This document shows, one piece after another, positions 37,497-46,706 of a DNA stretch of 64,000 bases. The translations under genes were made by a program, and so were the position numbers. Numbering within the stretch: the stretch's first letter is position 1; each line of letters starts with the position of its first letter. Under the pieces are notes generated by a model. It did not search any database. It saw only the letters and a list, made by a program, of their open reading frames with translations, and was not told the DNA's origin. Origin of the DNA: Oscillospiraceae bacterium (GTDB lineage: Bacteria > Bacillota > Clostridia > Oscillospirales > Ruminococcaceae); assembly GCA_024404915.1 (NCBI GenBank), contig JAKSPJ010000004.1, positions 124,001 to 188,000 on the forward strand, written 5' to 3'.

Positions 37497-38252
37497 TCAA
37501 GATGACAGAATCATCACACCGCAGCGATACAGCACTGCTGAAGACAGCATTGTAAAAAAAGCCGCCAGAAGCCCATACCATAGGCGAACAAGCATCAATA
37601 CCTGTGCATGCTGCAATTCCTCTGTCTTTCCATGATTCACAATACTGTATCCCATTTCCGTCAGCGTCTGCTCCACAGTACCGGAAATCTCCTGTGACTG
37701 CCGCATAACACGCAGCATATCACTATCTGCAAGCACCAGTGAATCCCCCACGCAGAAGGCGGCTGCTTCCTCCTTTGGCAAGGTATCCGCCAGCCATATA
37801 TCACGCATTTCCGTTCTTTCCTCCATCTGGCACATGATACGGATATGAGATGGTGCCGTATTCCCTGCCAGCAGCCGCATGGCACTTTCATTTACAAATA
37901 CAGCTTCTGGAACACTTTCACTGTGGATGCCATAGCCATCTAAAAAATACTGTGCAGAAAGCAGATAGCAGGGCAATGAACATTCTTCTGTAATAAGCTG
38001 TACTTCAGACTGTTTGCTTACCGCTGCCAAAGATATCGTGCGCATGAGATTCTGCTGCCCCGCATTGCTCATGACGTACGGACTCCCGGACACCAGCAAA
38101 TATTCCACCGGCTCCGCAGTCTGCCTGATATACTGCACCACGGCATCCACGCTATGTATGAGCAGCAGAATGCCGCATAGGAAACATACTACCGCAGCTT
38201 TTACATATCCGCTCTGCCGCCGCAGACGCAGAAAGGACTGCACCCTGTTCAC
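37497..38252 (-). CDS. Two-TM hypothetical protein of ABC transporter locus
   Basis: A protein of about 251 residues if it starts at GTG 38252, which overlaps the upstream stop by four bases (GTGA); GTG 38243 is an alternative and an ATG at 38339 lies inside the preceding gene. Two membrane segments, one near the N-terminus (LCGILLLIHSVDAVVQYI) and one at the C-terminus (VRLWYGLLAAFFTMLSSAVLY), enclose about 170 extracytoplasmic residues. The layout recalls a periplasmic-type domain of a MacB/FtsX-like permease cut short, but I recognise no family. It is the last gene of the locus, so it may be an accessory subunit. Confidence 0.7.
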   Translation of the reverse strand: MNRVQSFLRLRRQSGYVKAAVVCFLCGILLLIHSVDAVVQYIRQTAEPVEYLLVSGSPYVMSNAGQQNLMRTISLAAVSKQSEVQLITEECSLPCYLLSAQYFLDGYGIHSESVPEAVFVNESAMRLLAGNTAPSHIRIMCQMEERTEMRDIWLADTLPKEEAAAFCVGDSLVLADSDMLRVMRQSQEISGTVEQTLTEMGYSIVNHGKTEELQHAQVLMLVRLWYGLLAAFFTMLSSAVLYRCGVMILSS

Positions 38253-39619
38253 ACTCCACCGCCTGTTCTGCGGCGTATAATTAAATATACAGCCAATGCT
38301 GCCAATACTGCCAACGCTGCGCCCATCGCATACCACCATTGTTTCGGTTCATCCTGCGGCGAATCCTTTATCTGCATTTCCGTAAAGGGAGAACAGATTT
38401 CTGTTGAAAACGCCTGCACCTGCGTATATTCCTTTCCATTTCTGTCTTCATAGAAAAAAGTAATCGTACCATCTGTCATACCGTATATTTCTGCCTTGTC
38501 ATACAAAGCGGAAATACTTGCAGTAATGCTGCCCTCCGCAGATTCTCCGCCCGGAACCGTGCCGAGAAAAGCCGTATTTTCCGGAAAAAAGCCATCTGCT
38601 TCCAGCACCGCACGCACATGATATGCATCTGCATGGCTCAGATTCATTGCCTGCACATTCAGCATAATGCGGTCCGACACCACCAATTCCGATGGCACCT
38701 GCACCATTGCAAAGTCCATTTTCAATGGCTGTACAACGGAAATACGGGCTGTTCCCTGTCCTGCGGCGGTTTGCCCCTCTCCGAATGTATAGTCATATGT
38801 CAGTGGAATTCCATATTGTCCCTCCGGCACATCTCCCCTGATTTCATAAGAAAACATAAATGTCCCGGTGTCCCCCGGCAAAATCTGTTCGCAGTATTGG
38901 GTATCCGATACCCCAATCAGCGAACAGATTTCTTCTGGAGCAGCAGCAGTTATAGTCAGGTTTTTTGCTGTGGTTTTCTGTGACATATTCTGAAGGGTGA
39001 TGGAAAGCGTAACTGTATCCCCGGCAGTTTCAGCGGTATGGCAGGTATGATAGTCCGTCAGCAGCAGTTTCGGAAGCACCGGCTGCTCCGTTGTCACAAC
39101 AGGCTGTACAGGTTCCGGTTCTGTCTGCTCCGATATGCCATCGGTAATGGTTACATAAGTCGTATAATCCAATGATATTGCATGATCCTGTGTATAAAAA
39201 TATGCCGTCACAGGATAACTGCCATTTCTGCGGTCCGAACGCAATTCCAGATGAAACGCAGCATAATATGCAGGTATTGTTTCTGTACCGCCGTCCACAG
39301 GATGCTGTTCGCAGGAAACGGTACGGGCATAATTTCTGCAAACGAACGGAGCAGTATCCGGATCTCCAAGGGCAAGAGAAACCATCAGGGTGGGGGGAGG
39401 TGTGCCCTCACACAAAAGCGGGAACACCACAACCGCATCATTGCCCTGGATGACAGGCACATAACCCTGGCTGTATGCTCCGGTCATCTGGTCATAGACA
39501 TGTTCTGTATCAAGATACACCACACCGAAAGGCTCCGCAATCGGCTCCGTTTCCAGGGGAATCTCCATTTCCGCAGCAGTCAGACATAGTATCGCTGCCG
39601 TCATTCCAAATAATCTCAT
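38249..39619 (-). CDS. Exported CARDB-like protein with C-terminal TM
   Basis: A 456-residue surface protein: a short N-terminal signal, a long beta-rich exterior, and a C-terminal membrane anchor (AMGAALAVLAALAVYLII) followed by RRRTGG. Repeated beta-sandwich units, such as VTLSITLQNMSQKTTAKNLTI and SDRIMLNVQAMNLSHADAYHV, resemble CARDB/COG1361-type domains found beside exporters. It overlaps the ATPase stop (ATGA) and the next gene, so it is translated with them. It is probably an extracellular accessory of the ABC system; substrate unknown. Confidence 0.75.
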   Translation of the reverse strand: MRLFGMTAAILCLTAAEMEIPLETEPIAEPFGVVYLDTEHVYDQMTGAYSQGYVPVIQGNDAVVVFPLLCEGTPPPTLMVSLALGDPDTAPFVCRNYARTVSCEQHPVDGGTETIPAYYAAFHLELRSDRRNGSYPVTAYFYTQDHAISLDYTTYVTITDGISEQTEPEPVQPVVTTEQPVLPKLLLTDYHTCHTAETAGDTVTLSITLQNMSQKTTAKNLTITAAAPEEICSLIGVSDTQYCEQILPGDTGTFMFSYEIRGDVPEGQYGIPLTYDYTFGEGQTAAGQGTARISVVQPLKMDFAMVQVPSELVVSDRIMLNVQAMNLSHADAYHVRAVLEADGFFPENTAFLGTVPGGESAEGSITASISALYDKAEIYGMTDGTITFFYEDRNGKEYTQVQAFSTEICSPFTEMQIKDSPQDEPKQWWYAMGAALAVLAALAVYLIIRRRTGGGV

Positions 39620-40248
39620 GTACTCTCAACCCTCATTTCCAAAACCTTATCGCAAAGCATCTGAATATCCTTTGCATTATGACTTGCCAGCAGAATTGCT
39701 TTTCCCTGGGCTTTGAACGCCAGAAGCAAACGGCGTATTTCTTCCACAGTGCCTGCATCCAGCCCGTTAAAAGGTTCATCCAGTACCAGAACATCCGGAT
39801 TTTCCACAATCGCCTGTGCAATACCCAGACGCTGCCGCATTCCAAGGGAATACTTGCGAACCGGTTTATGCATATGCGCCGACAGCCCCACCTGTGCCAG
39901 AACAGCCAGTATTTCCTGTCTGCCGATTCTGCCACGCAGTGCCGCCAGCATCTTTAAATTACGGTAGCCGCTCATATGCCCGATAAAACCGGGGGTTTCT
40001 ATCATAATGCCTATATTCTCCGGGAAATCACAGTCTTTCCCAATCTGCTTTCCATCCACAAATATCTGTCCGCTGTCAGGCTTCATAAAACCGCAGATAC
40101 ATTTCATCAGCACAGTTTTTCCGCTGCCGTTGCATCCAACCACGCCGGCAATTTCTCCCCGTGCAATTTCCAGATTCACCTGATTCAGCACAATCTGCTT
40201 GCCGAATGCCTTATGCAGCTGACGGACAACAATTCCATTTTTTTCCAT
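39616..40248 (-). CDS. ABC transporter ATP-binding protein
   Basis: A 210-residue nucleotide-binding domain of an ABC-2-type exporter. Walker A is GCNGSGKT, the signature is KYSLGMRQRLGIAQA (SLGMR in place of LSGGQ, common in export-type ATPases), Walker B is VLVLDEPFNGLD, and the H-loop is SHN. ATG 40248 follows GGAGCG and lies one base after the upstream permease stop. Partners are the two permeases at 40250-41756. The transported compound is not indicated; bacitracin- or lantibiotic-type defence or self-protection is one possibility. Confidence 0.9.
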   Translation of the reverse strand: MEKNGIVVRQLHKAFGKQIVLNQVNLEIARGEIAGVVGCNGSGKTVLMKCICGFMKPDSGQIFVDGKQIGKDCDFPENIGIMIETPGFIGHMSGYRNLKMLAALRGRIGRQEILAVLAQVGLSAHMHKPVRKYSLGMRQRLGIAQAIVENPDVLVLDEPFNGLDAGTVEEIRRLLLAFKAQGKAILLASHNAKDIQMLCDKVLEMRVEST

Positions 40249-40249
40249 C

Positions 40250-41143
40250 TTATCGCTCCGTTCCTGTAAACTGAAATACAAATTGTTTCGACTGCCAGAA
40301 AGCCGCAGCCAGCAATACACATGCCACGATTCCAAACAGCAGATATGATGCCTGCAAAGTTGGCAAATGATCATAGCCAAAGCTGTGGGAGGCATATGCT
40401 GCATGATTCAGCGGTGAAAGCCACCCGGACCAGACTGATGCGTACCATGCTCTTTCCTCCCGCAGCCGAAGCCATTCTACAAGGAATTCCGGCTGCACCA
40501 GCAGCCCGATACCGCTGAACAGAATCCCAAGAATCGTTCCAAGCCGGGGACGAATGAGATTTCCAAGAAAAATCAATGCGGCAAGCACCATCGTATAGCA
40601 CAGCATCAGTCCGAAAATATGCAGTGTCACCTGGTAGGGATAGGAGAATTCCAGCACTTTGACATAAGCAGGCACCGCAATAGATGTACCAATCTCCGAA
40701 TAGCTGAGAATGGCCGCAGTATCGCTCCATTGATTTCCCGGAAAAGCCTTCCCTCCTGCGAGCATACAGGCTGACAGCAGAATGAATGCCATAAACAGCA
40801 AAGTCGTCAGAATCAGATACAGCACCTGCCCCCACATCCACCGCAGACGTGTTGTGCGCACCAGATAAAATGCCGTTTCGTTATGAAGATAAGGCATATC
40901 AGAGAAAATCAGCAGCAGGCAAAGTGAAATCAGCAGGATGGATTTTCCGTCTCCGAATGTCCAGATAAAGGGCTCGAAAACCTGAAGAACAGTATCATGT
41001 GTATCGGCAAACTGTATCGTTTTATCCGTAAGCAGGAAGCAGGCAATCCATCCCAATGAGAATCCCAGAAAAATCTGCGGACTGCGCCGCCACTGCCTCA
41101 GATTCAGCATACAGAGCATACAAATTTGTCTAAAAAGCATCAT
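40250..41143 (-). CDS. ABC-2 type permease subunit
   Basis: A 297-residue integral membrane protein with six or seven hydrophobic helices (near residues 25, 70, 110, 165-205 and 270), as in ABC-2-type export permeases. It overlaps the preceding permease by 14 bases and is followed one base later by the ATPase, so a single transporter of two distinct permeases and one ATPase type is likely. AAGGAAA precedes the start. The family is diverged; assignment rests on topology and context. Confidence 0.78.
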   Translation of the reverse strand: MMLFRQICMLCMLNLRQWRRSPQIFLGFSLGWIACFLLTDKTIQFADTHDTVLQVFEPFIWTFGDGKSILLISLCLLLIFSDMPYLHNETAFYLVRTTRLRWMWGQVLYLILTTLLFMAFILLSACMLAGGKAFPGNQWSDTAAILSYSEIGTSIAVPAYVKVLEFSYPYQVTLHIFGLMLCYTMVLAALIFLGNLIRPRLGTILGILFSGIGLLVQPEFLVEWLRLREERAWYASVWSGWLSPLNHAAYASHSFGYDHLPTLQASYLLFGIVACVLLAAAFWQSKQFVFQFTGTER

Positions 41144-41756
41144 CAGTCAGTTTCCTTTCCAGTATAGCATAATAGCACAGTCCGCAAATCAGTATCAGTG
41201 TACAGAGCCAGACAATCACACCGCTGTATCCGAACATCCAGACATGACAGGGTGACATCCACTCATATGGGCTGAGGCAATAGAGCCATGACCAATACCG
41301 CTCGTAGAGTATTTCCAGAAAGTAGTACACCACAAACGCACCGCCGTACGCAAGATATCTGCTTTCGGACAGCACCGCTAGCACTGCTGCAGCAGAACTC
41401 CAGAACATTGCAGAAAGAAAAACCGTGCCCCGGTATCCGACCGCCTCCTCATTTCCGCTGAACAGCAAGGCAGTGATTTCGGCAATGCCGCCTGCCAATC
41501 CGCAGGAACAGAATTTTCCCAGAATATACGCAGTTCTCCCTGCCCTTGGCAGCGCATATCTGATATATCCCCCTTTGTATTCATCCAGCAGTCCACAGGC
41601 ACAGGGCAGCACACAAACCAGAGGCACACTCATACGGTACAGCACACTGTCAAATCCGTTATGCCTCAGAATCCATATCTGCAATACCACCCCCACCGCA
41701 AAGCGCCAGGACAGTATCCCCTGTTTCAGATCCAGCTCCAGACTATTCAATCTCAT
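41130..41756 (-). CDS. ABC-2 type permease subunit
   Basis: A 208-residue membrane protein with about six hydrophobic helices and the GLLDEYKGGYIRYALPRAGRTAYILGK segment, which resembles the region after the first helices in ABC-2 permeases. It pairs with the next permease. The ATG at 41756 abuts GGGGGG, so the in-frame TTG at 41750 may be used instead. A strong hairpin at 41774-41815 separates it from the kinase gene upstream, so expression may depend on read-through or an unseen promoter. Confidence 0.72.
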   Translation of the reverse strand: MRLNSLELDLKQGILSWRFAVGVVLQIWILRHNGFDSVLYRMSVPLVCVLPCACGLLDEYKGGYIRYALPRAGRTAYILGKFCSCGLAGGIAEITALLFSGNEEAVGYRGTVFLSAMFWSSAAAVLAVLSESRYLAYGGAFVVYYFLEILYERYWSWLYCLSPYEWMSPCHVWMFGYSGVIVWLCTLILICGLCYYAILERKLTDDAF

Positions 41757-41773
41757 CCCCCCATAAAACAGAA

Positions 41774-41815
41774 AAACCGTTGTGTTATGACACTATTATC
41801 ATAACACAACGGTTT
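41774..41815 (-). terminator. Perfect 17-bp hairpin between kinase and ABC genes
   Basis: AAACCGTTGTGTTATGA and TCATAACACAACGGTTT pair perfectly with an eight-base loop. On the minus strand TTTCTGTTTTAT follows, which supports termination after the histidine kinase. It directly precedes the ABC permease start, so it may act as an attenuator. Confidence 0.75.
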
Positions 41816-41818
41816 GCA

Positions 41819-43222
41819 TCAAGTATTCAGCGGAGTATCAACAAAATGTAAAATCATGCGTGTGCCCGCACCAAGGGTGCTTTCAATTCGCAGTGACATG
41901 CCATGATGCTGTAAAATCAGCTTTACTAGTGCAAGACCAAGGCCTGCGCCGCCTGATTTTCTGCTCCTGGATTTATCAACCATATAAAATGCATCTGTGA
42001 TTCTGTCAATTTCCTCTCTGGGAATGCCGCACCCGAAATCCTCCACTATGATTTCTCCATGATCGGTATATAACAGCACACGGCTTTCAGGCGATGAGTA
42101 GCGCAAAGCATTATCCAGAAGATTCACCAGTGCATCACAGAATAAATCATATTCGCAATACAGATTGCCTTCGCATGGCCCGATTTCTATCTGTATCTGC
42201 TTCTCTTTGGCAGAACCTGCACAAATATCTCTTGCGTCTGCAAACAGCCTTGCAATAGGTTCTTCCTGCATCTGAAGAGGAACCTCACGGTCCAATTCCA
42301 GCAGACGCATCATTTTTTTGGAAAGACGGTCCAGACGCTCACTCTCTGAACAGATGTAGTGCAAAGCAGACAATCGGTCCTCCTCCGGCAGCTTTGCGGC
42401 AAGAAGAGTCTGGGCATAGCCGTAGATGGCGGTCAGAGGCGTTTTCAGCTCATGTGTCAAACTGCCCATCAGCATGGTTTTGCGCTCCTCTGAAAGCAAA
42501 AGCGCATCATTCCGCTGTTTGACTGCCTCTGCCATTCCATTGAAATCCTTCCCAAGACTGCTGATTTCATCACTGCCACTGATTTGCACACGCTGCTCAT
42601 ATGCACCTGCGGCAATTGCCTTTGTGGTTTGAGAAAGCGTTTCCAGCGGCAGAAAGGCTCGTTCCAGAATCCACAGCATTGCAATGCATACAACACCTGT
42701 CACGGCCGCCGCAATGCAAAGCATAATGGCTGCCAGTCTGCTCAGCTGGCCATTCACTTGCTCCAGATCACAAATCTGAAATACAGTCAGCTGTCTGCCG
42801 GCTATATACCTGCTGATGCATCCCACTGCAAGCTGGTGACCGGACTTGCGGCAAAAGAAATACCCTGTGTCTCTCTGCAGTTTTCCCTCCGCTGGCAGAA
42901 TTCTGCAATTGGAGTGACTTAGTTCCTCTGCCGTCAGAATGGTCTGATTATAGATTTCCACATCGTCCCACAGGCAAATCGTACAATCACTGTGCTGAGA
43001 TTTAAAAAAATAGGCCAGGTCCGCATTGGTATAGGCAGTTTCCGTATCTGCAAAAAACAGCATGCAGGCATCCGCTGCCTCCACAGCATCACGGCTGACA
43101 GTATGCACCGCATCCATGCGCTGATTCTTCCGAATCATCATCCAGATGACAGCCTCACTGATAAAAATGGCGGTAAAAATCATGACAGAGGTCAGCAGTA
43201 CAATTTTTGTACGGAGCTTCAT
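41819..43222 (-). CDS. Sensor histidine kinase
   Basis: A 467-residue membrane kinase. Two TM helices (about 9-31 and 162-186) flank an extracytoplasmic sensor of about 130 residues with several Cys. A HAMP region follows (185-238). The HisKA domain has the phosphorylated His257 in SLTHELKTPL, and the ATPase domain shows N-box NLLDNALRYS, G1 VEDFGCGIP and G2 GGAGLGLALVK. It shares one base with the response regulator stop (TAATG). It is likely to sense envelope stress or an antimicrobial and control the ABC genes downstream; that is inference from context. Confidence 0.92.
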   Translation of the reverse strand: MKLRTKIVLLTSVMIFTAIFISEAVIWMMIRKNQRMDAVHTVSRDAVEAADACMLFFADTETAYTNADLAYFFKSQHSDCTICLWDDVEIYNQTILTAEELSHSNCRILPAEGKLQRDTGYFFCRKSGHQLAVGCISRYIAGRQLTVFQICDLEQVNGQLSRLAAIMLCIAAAVTGVVCIAMLWILERAFLPLETLSQTTKAIAAGAYEQRVQISGSDEISSLGKDFNGMAEAVKQRNDALLLSEERKTMLMGSLTHELKTPLTAIYGYAQTLLAAKLPEEDRLSALHYICSESERLDRLSKKMMRLLELDREVPLQMQEEPIARLFADARDICAGSAKEKQIQIEIGPCEGNLYCEYDLFCDALVNLLDNALRYSSPESRVLLYTDHGEIIVEDFGCGIPREEIDRITDAFYMVDKSRSRKSGGAGLGLALVKLILQHHGMSLRIESTLGAGTRMILHFVDTPLNT

Positions 43223-43887
43223 TACGGTGTATCCTCCAGACGATACCCCACCTTGGGAATCGTAACAATACGGTCATGGAGCCCAAGTTTTTTCCGAAGC
43301 TGTCCGATATGTACATCCACTGTATGAGTTTCTCCCAGATAGCCTGTACCCCATACCAGACGCAGAAGATCCTCACGGGAAATGGCAATATTCCGGTTTT
43401 TTGCAAGTACGGTAAGCAGATTATACTCCATTGGTTTCAAAGGAATTTCGGCACCATCCTTCAGCACTTTATGTTCCTGTAAGTGAATCTCCAGGCCACT
43501 GATATACAGCACATCCGCAGTTTTCTGATTCCGCATCAGCACCTTATCCATCCGCACCAGCAATTCCAGCATGGCAAAGGGCTTTACAATATAATCCTCT
43601 GCGCCGCTTTGCAGGCCTGAGATTTTCGAGTTCAGGTCATCCTTGGCAGTGAGGAAAATAACAGGTATGCCATAGGGCTTCACATCCTCCAGAAGGGCAA
43701 AACCATCTTTTTTCGGAAGCATCACATCCAGAATGGCCAGATCAAATGCATGATCCGTGCGCAGGGCAAGTTCAGCCTGTTCTCCGTCCGGAAACCACAC
43801 AGCCTCCATCCCGGATGCACGCAGATTCATAGAAATCAGCCCTGCAATGGCTTCGTCATCTTCCACCAGTAAAATCCGTCTGGACAT
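43222..43887 (-). CDS. OmpR/PhoB-family response regulator
   Basis: A 221-residue regulator. The receiver domain has the acidic pair Glu9/Asp10/Asp11, the phosphoacceptor Asp54 (LDVMLPKKDG), a Thr (FLTAKDD) and a conserved Lys (VKPF). The C-terminal winged helix (about 128-221, ending VGYRLED) binds DNA as a dimer. It is coupled to the kinase gene by a TAATG overlap. The binding site is not identified. A hairpin at 43918-43945 lies just upstream, after the lipoprotein gene. Confidence 0.93.
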   Translation of the reverse strand: MSRRILLVEDDEAIAGLISMNLRASGMEAVWFPDGEQAELALRTDHAFDLAILDVMLPKKDGFALLEDVKPYGIPVIFLTAKDDLNSKISGLQSGAEDYIVKPFAMLELLVRMDKVLMRNQKTADVLYISGLEIHLQEHKVLKDGAEIPLKPMEYNLLTVLAKNRNIAISREDLLRLVWGTGYLGETHTVDVHIGQLRKKLGLHDRIVTIPKVGYRLEDTP

Positions 43888-43917
43888 TCATTCACCTCTT
43901 TCTTTTATTTGCGGCAA

Positions 43918-43945
43918 CAGAGCGCAGAGAAATCTCTGCGCTCTG
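43918..43945 (-). terminator. Hairpin between lipoprotein and response regulator
   Basis: CAGAGCGCAGAGA and TCTCTGCGCTCTG form a perfect inverted repeat with two central bases. No clear T-run follows on the minus strand (TTGCCGC), so it may tune read-through rather than end transcription. Confidence 0.5.
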
Positions 43946-43952
43946 AAAACTG

Positions 43953-45473
43953 TCAGCACCCCAAACCTCGATCAATAATCGTGCCGTCAATGGCATTTAT
44001 GGACATCAGGGTAGTGTTCTCTGTCAGAATTGTGTATCCTTCATTGTTTATCTGATTTCTTGTTCCGATAAAGCTCCACACAGGAACCAGAAGACCGGTG
44101 TCAAAACGATCCTGCTCACTGATGCGGCTGTAATCCAGGATGATATCTGTGATTTCTGCCGCAACGGTTATTTCCTCTCCGTCAGCGGCAATGGTCACGG
44201 GAAGCATTCGCTCAAAGGTTTCCTTGATTTCAGAAAATGGCTTCATGGAAGCATTCTCCACAATGGTTTCATTTATCTCTAACGGAGATACATAATGGAA
44301 TCCGACAATGCCGGTGTCATCCACACGGATTTCAATATATTCCCCTTCCCACTTCCGCTGTGCAACGCCAAACTGATACTCATATTCCGATTCATACTTT
44401 TCCCCGGATGACTGTGTACAGAAAATACCATTGTAACAGCGGTAATAGCGCAAAATATAATCTGTGCGGTAATAGATGCAATCTGATTCCGGCTGCATCA
44501 TTTCAGGGTATAAGCCGCCCTCATAGAATGCAAAATCCGTCAGTCCCAATGCGCCCAGAAGATTCTCTGCTTCTGCCTTTGCCTCTTCTTCCGAAATGGT
44601 AACGCCGTCTCCGGGAATCGGCTTCCATTCCGCACTGACATCATACCGGTGAGTAAGAAGATTCTCAGGCAAATTCCGATGTTTTTTCACATCCATGTCC
44701 GGCTCAAGAATTGTTTTCTCCAGATAGTCGTATCTCATCCATGTTATAGGGGAACGATTATAGGAAATGCTGCTTCCTCTGTCCGGGTTGTTTTCCGCAG
44801 TAAAAAGAAGATGATTGTCATCCTCCCCCAGGTTCATTTCATACAGTCTTTCTCCATTGGGGTTAAATTCCATCGCCCATTGATAATACTCATTGGCTGT
44901 TTCACTTTCATACAACGATCTGACACTCTGCAGTTTTCCGTCACTGGGATAATCCTCAGGACGAATCGTATCCGGTGCATTGTTGTAAGACTCCTCCAGG
45001 TTTGCCAAATCACTATTTAACGCCTTCAGATTCTGCGGGTCCGTTTCCTCAGCAATCTGCTGCCGATAATACGCAATCATTTCTTCATAATCTGCTTTGA
45101 TGCGCTGACGCAGCGACCTTGCCTCAAACATTGGGGTATCACCAATCAGGATATTCCGAACCTTGTCCGTGAATTCCTGTGTCAAAGGCATCTTTCTGAC
45201 ACGCATGACAGAAAACTGTTCCGCATCCGGCAATACCACATCCGCATCCACATGCACCTTGACGCCAACAGCATCATTTGCAAAGTCTTTCCGGTAATGC
45301 TCCGGCTTCGCCTCCAGCATCGCAGATAAATCCTGCTTCCCCTCATCAGGCGTTTCCGCCTCCTGTATCATATGATCCATGTCTTTATGCACCACCAGGG
45401 GCTGTTCCGGGTTTTTTTCACATCCTGCGAGAAAACATGCTGCCAGGCACAGGGTCAAAAATCGTTTTTTCAT
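43953..45473 (-). CDS. DUF6034-like lipoprotein
   Basis: A 506-residue exported lipoprotein; the signal ends at LAGC (Cys18). The mature part is acidic and rich in Tyr. It contains a helical segment around residues 105-150, beta-rich domains, and a C-terminal ALLVPVWSF-like strand region ending in INAIDGTIIDRGLGC. The layout matches the DUF6034 proteins of Ruminococcaceae as I remember them; this was not checked by search. ATG 45473 has AAGGAG upstream. It sits directly before the two-component pair and may sense or buffer the same signal. Confidence 0.75.
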   Translation of the reverse strand: MKKRFLTLCLAACFLAGCEKNPEQPLVVHKDMDHMIQEAETPDEGKQDLSAMLEAKPEHYRKDFANDAVGVKVHVDADVVLPDAEQFSVMRVRKMPLTQEFTDKVRNILIGDTPMFEARSLRQRIKADYEEMIAYYRQQIAEETDPQNLKALNSDLANLEESYNNAPDTIRPEDYPSDGKLQSVRSLYESETANEYYQWAMEFNPNGERLYEMNLGEDDNHLLFTAENNPDRGSSISYNRSPITWMRYDYLEKTILEPDMDVKKHRNLPENLLTHRYDVSAEWKPIPGDGVTISEEEAKAEAENLLGALGLTDFAFYEGGLYPEMMQPESDCIYYRTDYILRYYRCYNGIFCTQSSGEKYESEYEYQFGVAQRKWEGEYIEIRVDDTGIVGFHYVSPLEINETIVENASMKPFSEIKETFERMLPVTIAADGEEITVAAEITDIILDYSRISEQDRFDTGLLVPVWSFIGTRNQINNEGYTILTENTTLMSINAIDGTIIDRGLGC

Positions 45474-45575
45474 AAGCAATCTCCTTTCGGCATTTCGTTT
45501 ACCGTAAGGATAGTATACCATATGTACGGGCAAAAAGTATTCATCGGAACATCAACAAAAGATAAACTTTCGGAT

Positions 45576-46454
45576 TCATGCGGAGGCTGTATCATGCTTT
45601 CCCAGATAAAACACTGCTACCGCACCGGGTCCTGCATGGGCACCAATCACCGGGCCAATCATACCAATGACAATCTGCTGAATCCCATACTCTTTTTTCA
45701 GTATATCACGCAGCTGTTCTGCCAGCTCCGGAGCATCTGTATGCCCAATATAAATAATGCTGTTCTCATCCAGCACTTCCTCTTCATAGTGCTTTATCAT
45801 GGCAGTCACCGCATTTTTCTTGCCGCGAACCTTTTGCATTGCATTGAGAATTCCCCTGTGATTTAAAAGCAATATGGGCTTAATACCAAGCAGAACACCA
45901 GCAAAAGCTGAAAGGGTTCCGACTCTGCCGCCACGACGAAGATACATGAGATCCTCCACAGTAAACCAGTGGCGTACCTTCTCATGGTTATTCTCCGCAA
46001 AGGCAGCAGCCTCATCCAGGGATGCCCCATGACCTTTTCGCTCGGCACACAGATAAACCAGAAGGCCCTGTCCAAGACTGCCGCATCTGGTATCAACAAT
46101 ACGTATTTTTCGTTCCGGATACTCCTCTGCCAATTCTTCCGCAACAATCTGCGCCGTTGCATACATACTGCTCAGGGTTGAAGAAAATGCAAGGTACAGA
46201 ATATCCCGGCCGGTTTTCAGCACTGCTTCAAACTTTTCACGAATATGAGATAGATTTGCCGCAGAAGTACAAGCCACTTTTCCGTTACGCAATGCGTCGT
46301 AGAAATCTGAGCCACGGAGTGTGCATGCCTGGGCTGGGCTGTCCTTCATAAAAACATTGAGATACAAGAGCGAAACACCCATGCCGGATGCCACCTGTTC
46401 CGTCAGGTCAGATGCACTATCGGTAAACAGTACATATGTTTCATTTGCTTTCAT
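45576..46454 (-). CDS. DegV family fatty-acid-binding protein
   Basis: A 292-residue cytoplasmic DegV protein, a family that binds a fatty acid (FakB-like) and presents it to a kinase. The N-terminal TDSASDL, the central TSAANLSHIREKFEAVL and FSSTLSSMYATAQ ligand-binding segments, and the RGGRVGTLSAFAG loop are characteristic. Role in phospholipid synthesis or exogenous fatty acid use is family knowledge; the FakA partner is not in the window. The stop lies about 100 bases before the lipoprotein gene on the same strand, with no clear terminator between. Confidence 0.9.
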   Translation of the reverse strand: MKANETYVLFTDSASDLTEQVASGMGVSLLYLNVFMKDSPAQACTLRGSDFYDALRNGKVACTSAANLSHIREKFEAVLKTGRDILYLAFSSTLSSMYATAQIVAEELAEEYPERKIRIVDTRCGSLGQGLLVYLCAERKGHGASLDEAAAFAENNHEKVRHWFTVEDLMYLRRGGRVGTLSAFAGVLLGIKPILLLNHRGILNAMQKVRGKKNAVTAMIKHYEEEVLDENSIIYIGHTDAPELAEQLRDILKKEYGIQQIVIGMIGPVIGAHAGPGAVAVFYLGKHDTASA

Positions 46455-46628
46455 CGTTCAACACTCACTTTCTGAATCAGATATGAAAATATTTTTCTAT
46501 TATATTATACACCAAAAAACAAAATATTAAAACTATATTTCACAATATTTTCATAAAAAATTTGTAGAACAAGGAGTAGAATCCCCATAAACACTCTACA
46601 ATCAGGAGAATCCATCAGGATAGTCCGC

Positions 46629-46657
46629 TTGCATTCCCCTGCAAAATGTGGTATAAT
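46629..46657 (+). promoter_or_regulatory. Promoter of XRE-membrane protein
   Basis: TTGCAT, 17 bases and TATAAT. It shares its sequence pattern with the hisIE promoter. The upstream gap (46455-46628) holds only AT-rich sequence with no clear gene. Confidence 0.75.
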
Positions 46658-46706
46658 AATATAAAGACTATAAAAGGCGGAATCGCCGGATAAAAAGGAA
46701 GGGATT

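Noticed and set aside
46562..46613. TGTAGA/TCTACA inverted repeat upstream of the XRE-membrane gene
   Set aside because: The arms are only six bases and widely spaced in AT-rich DNA, so chance is likely.
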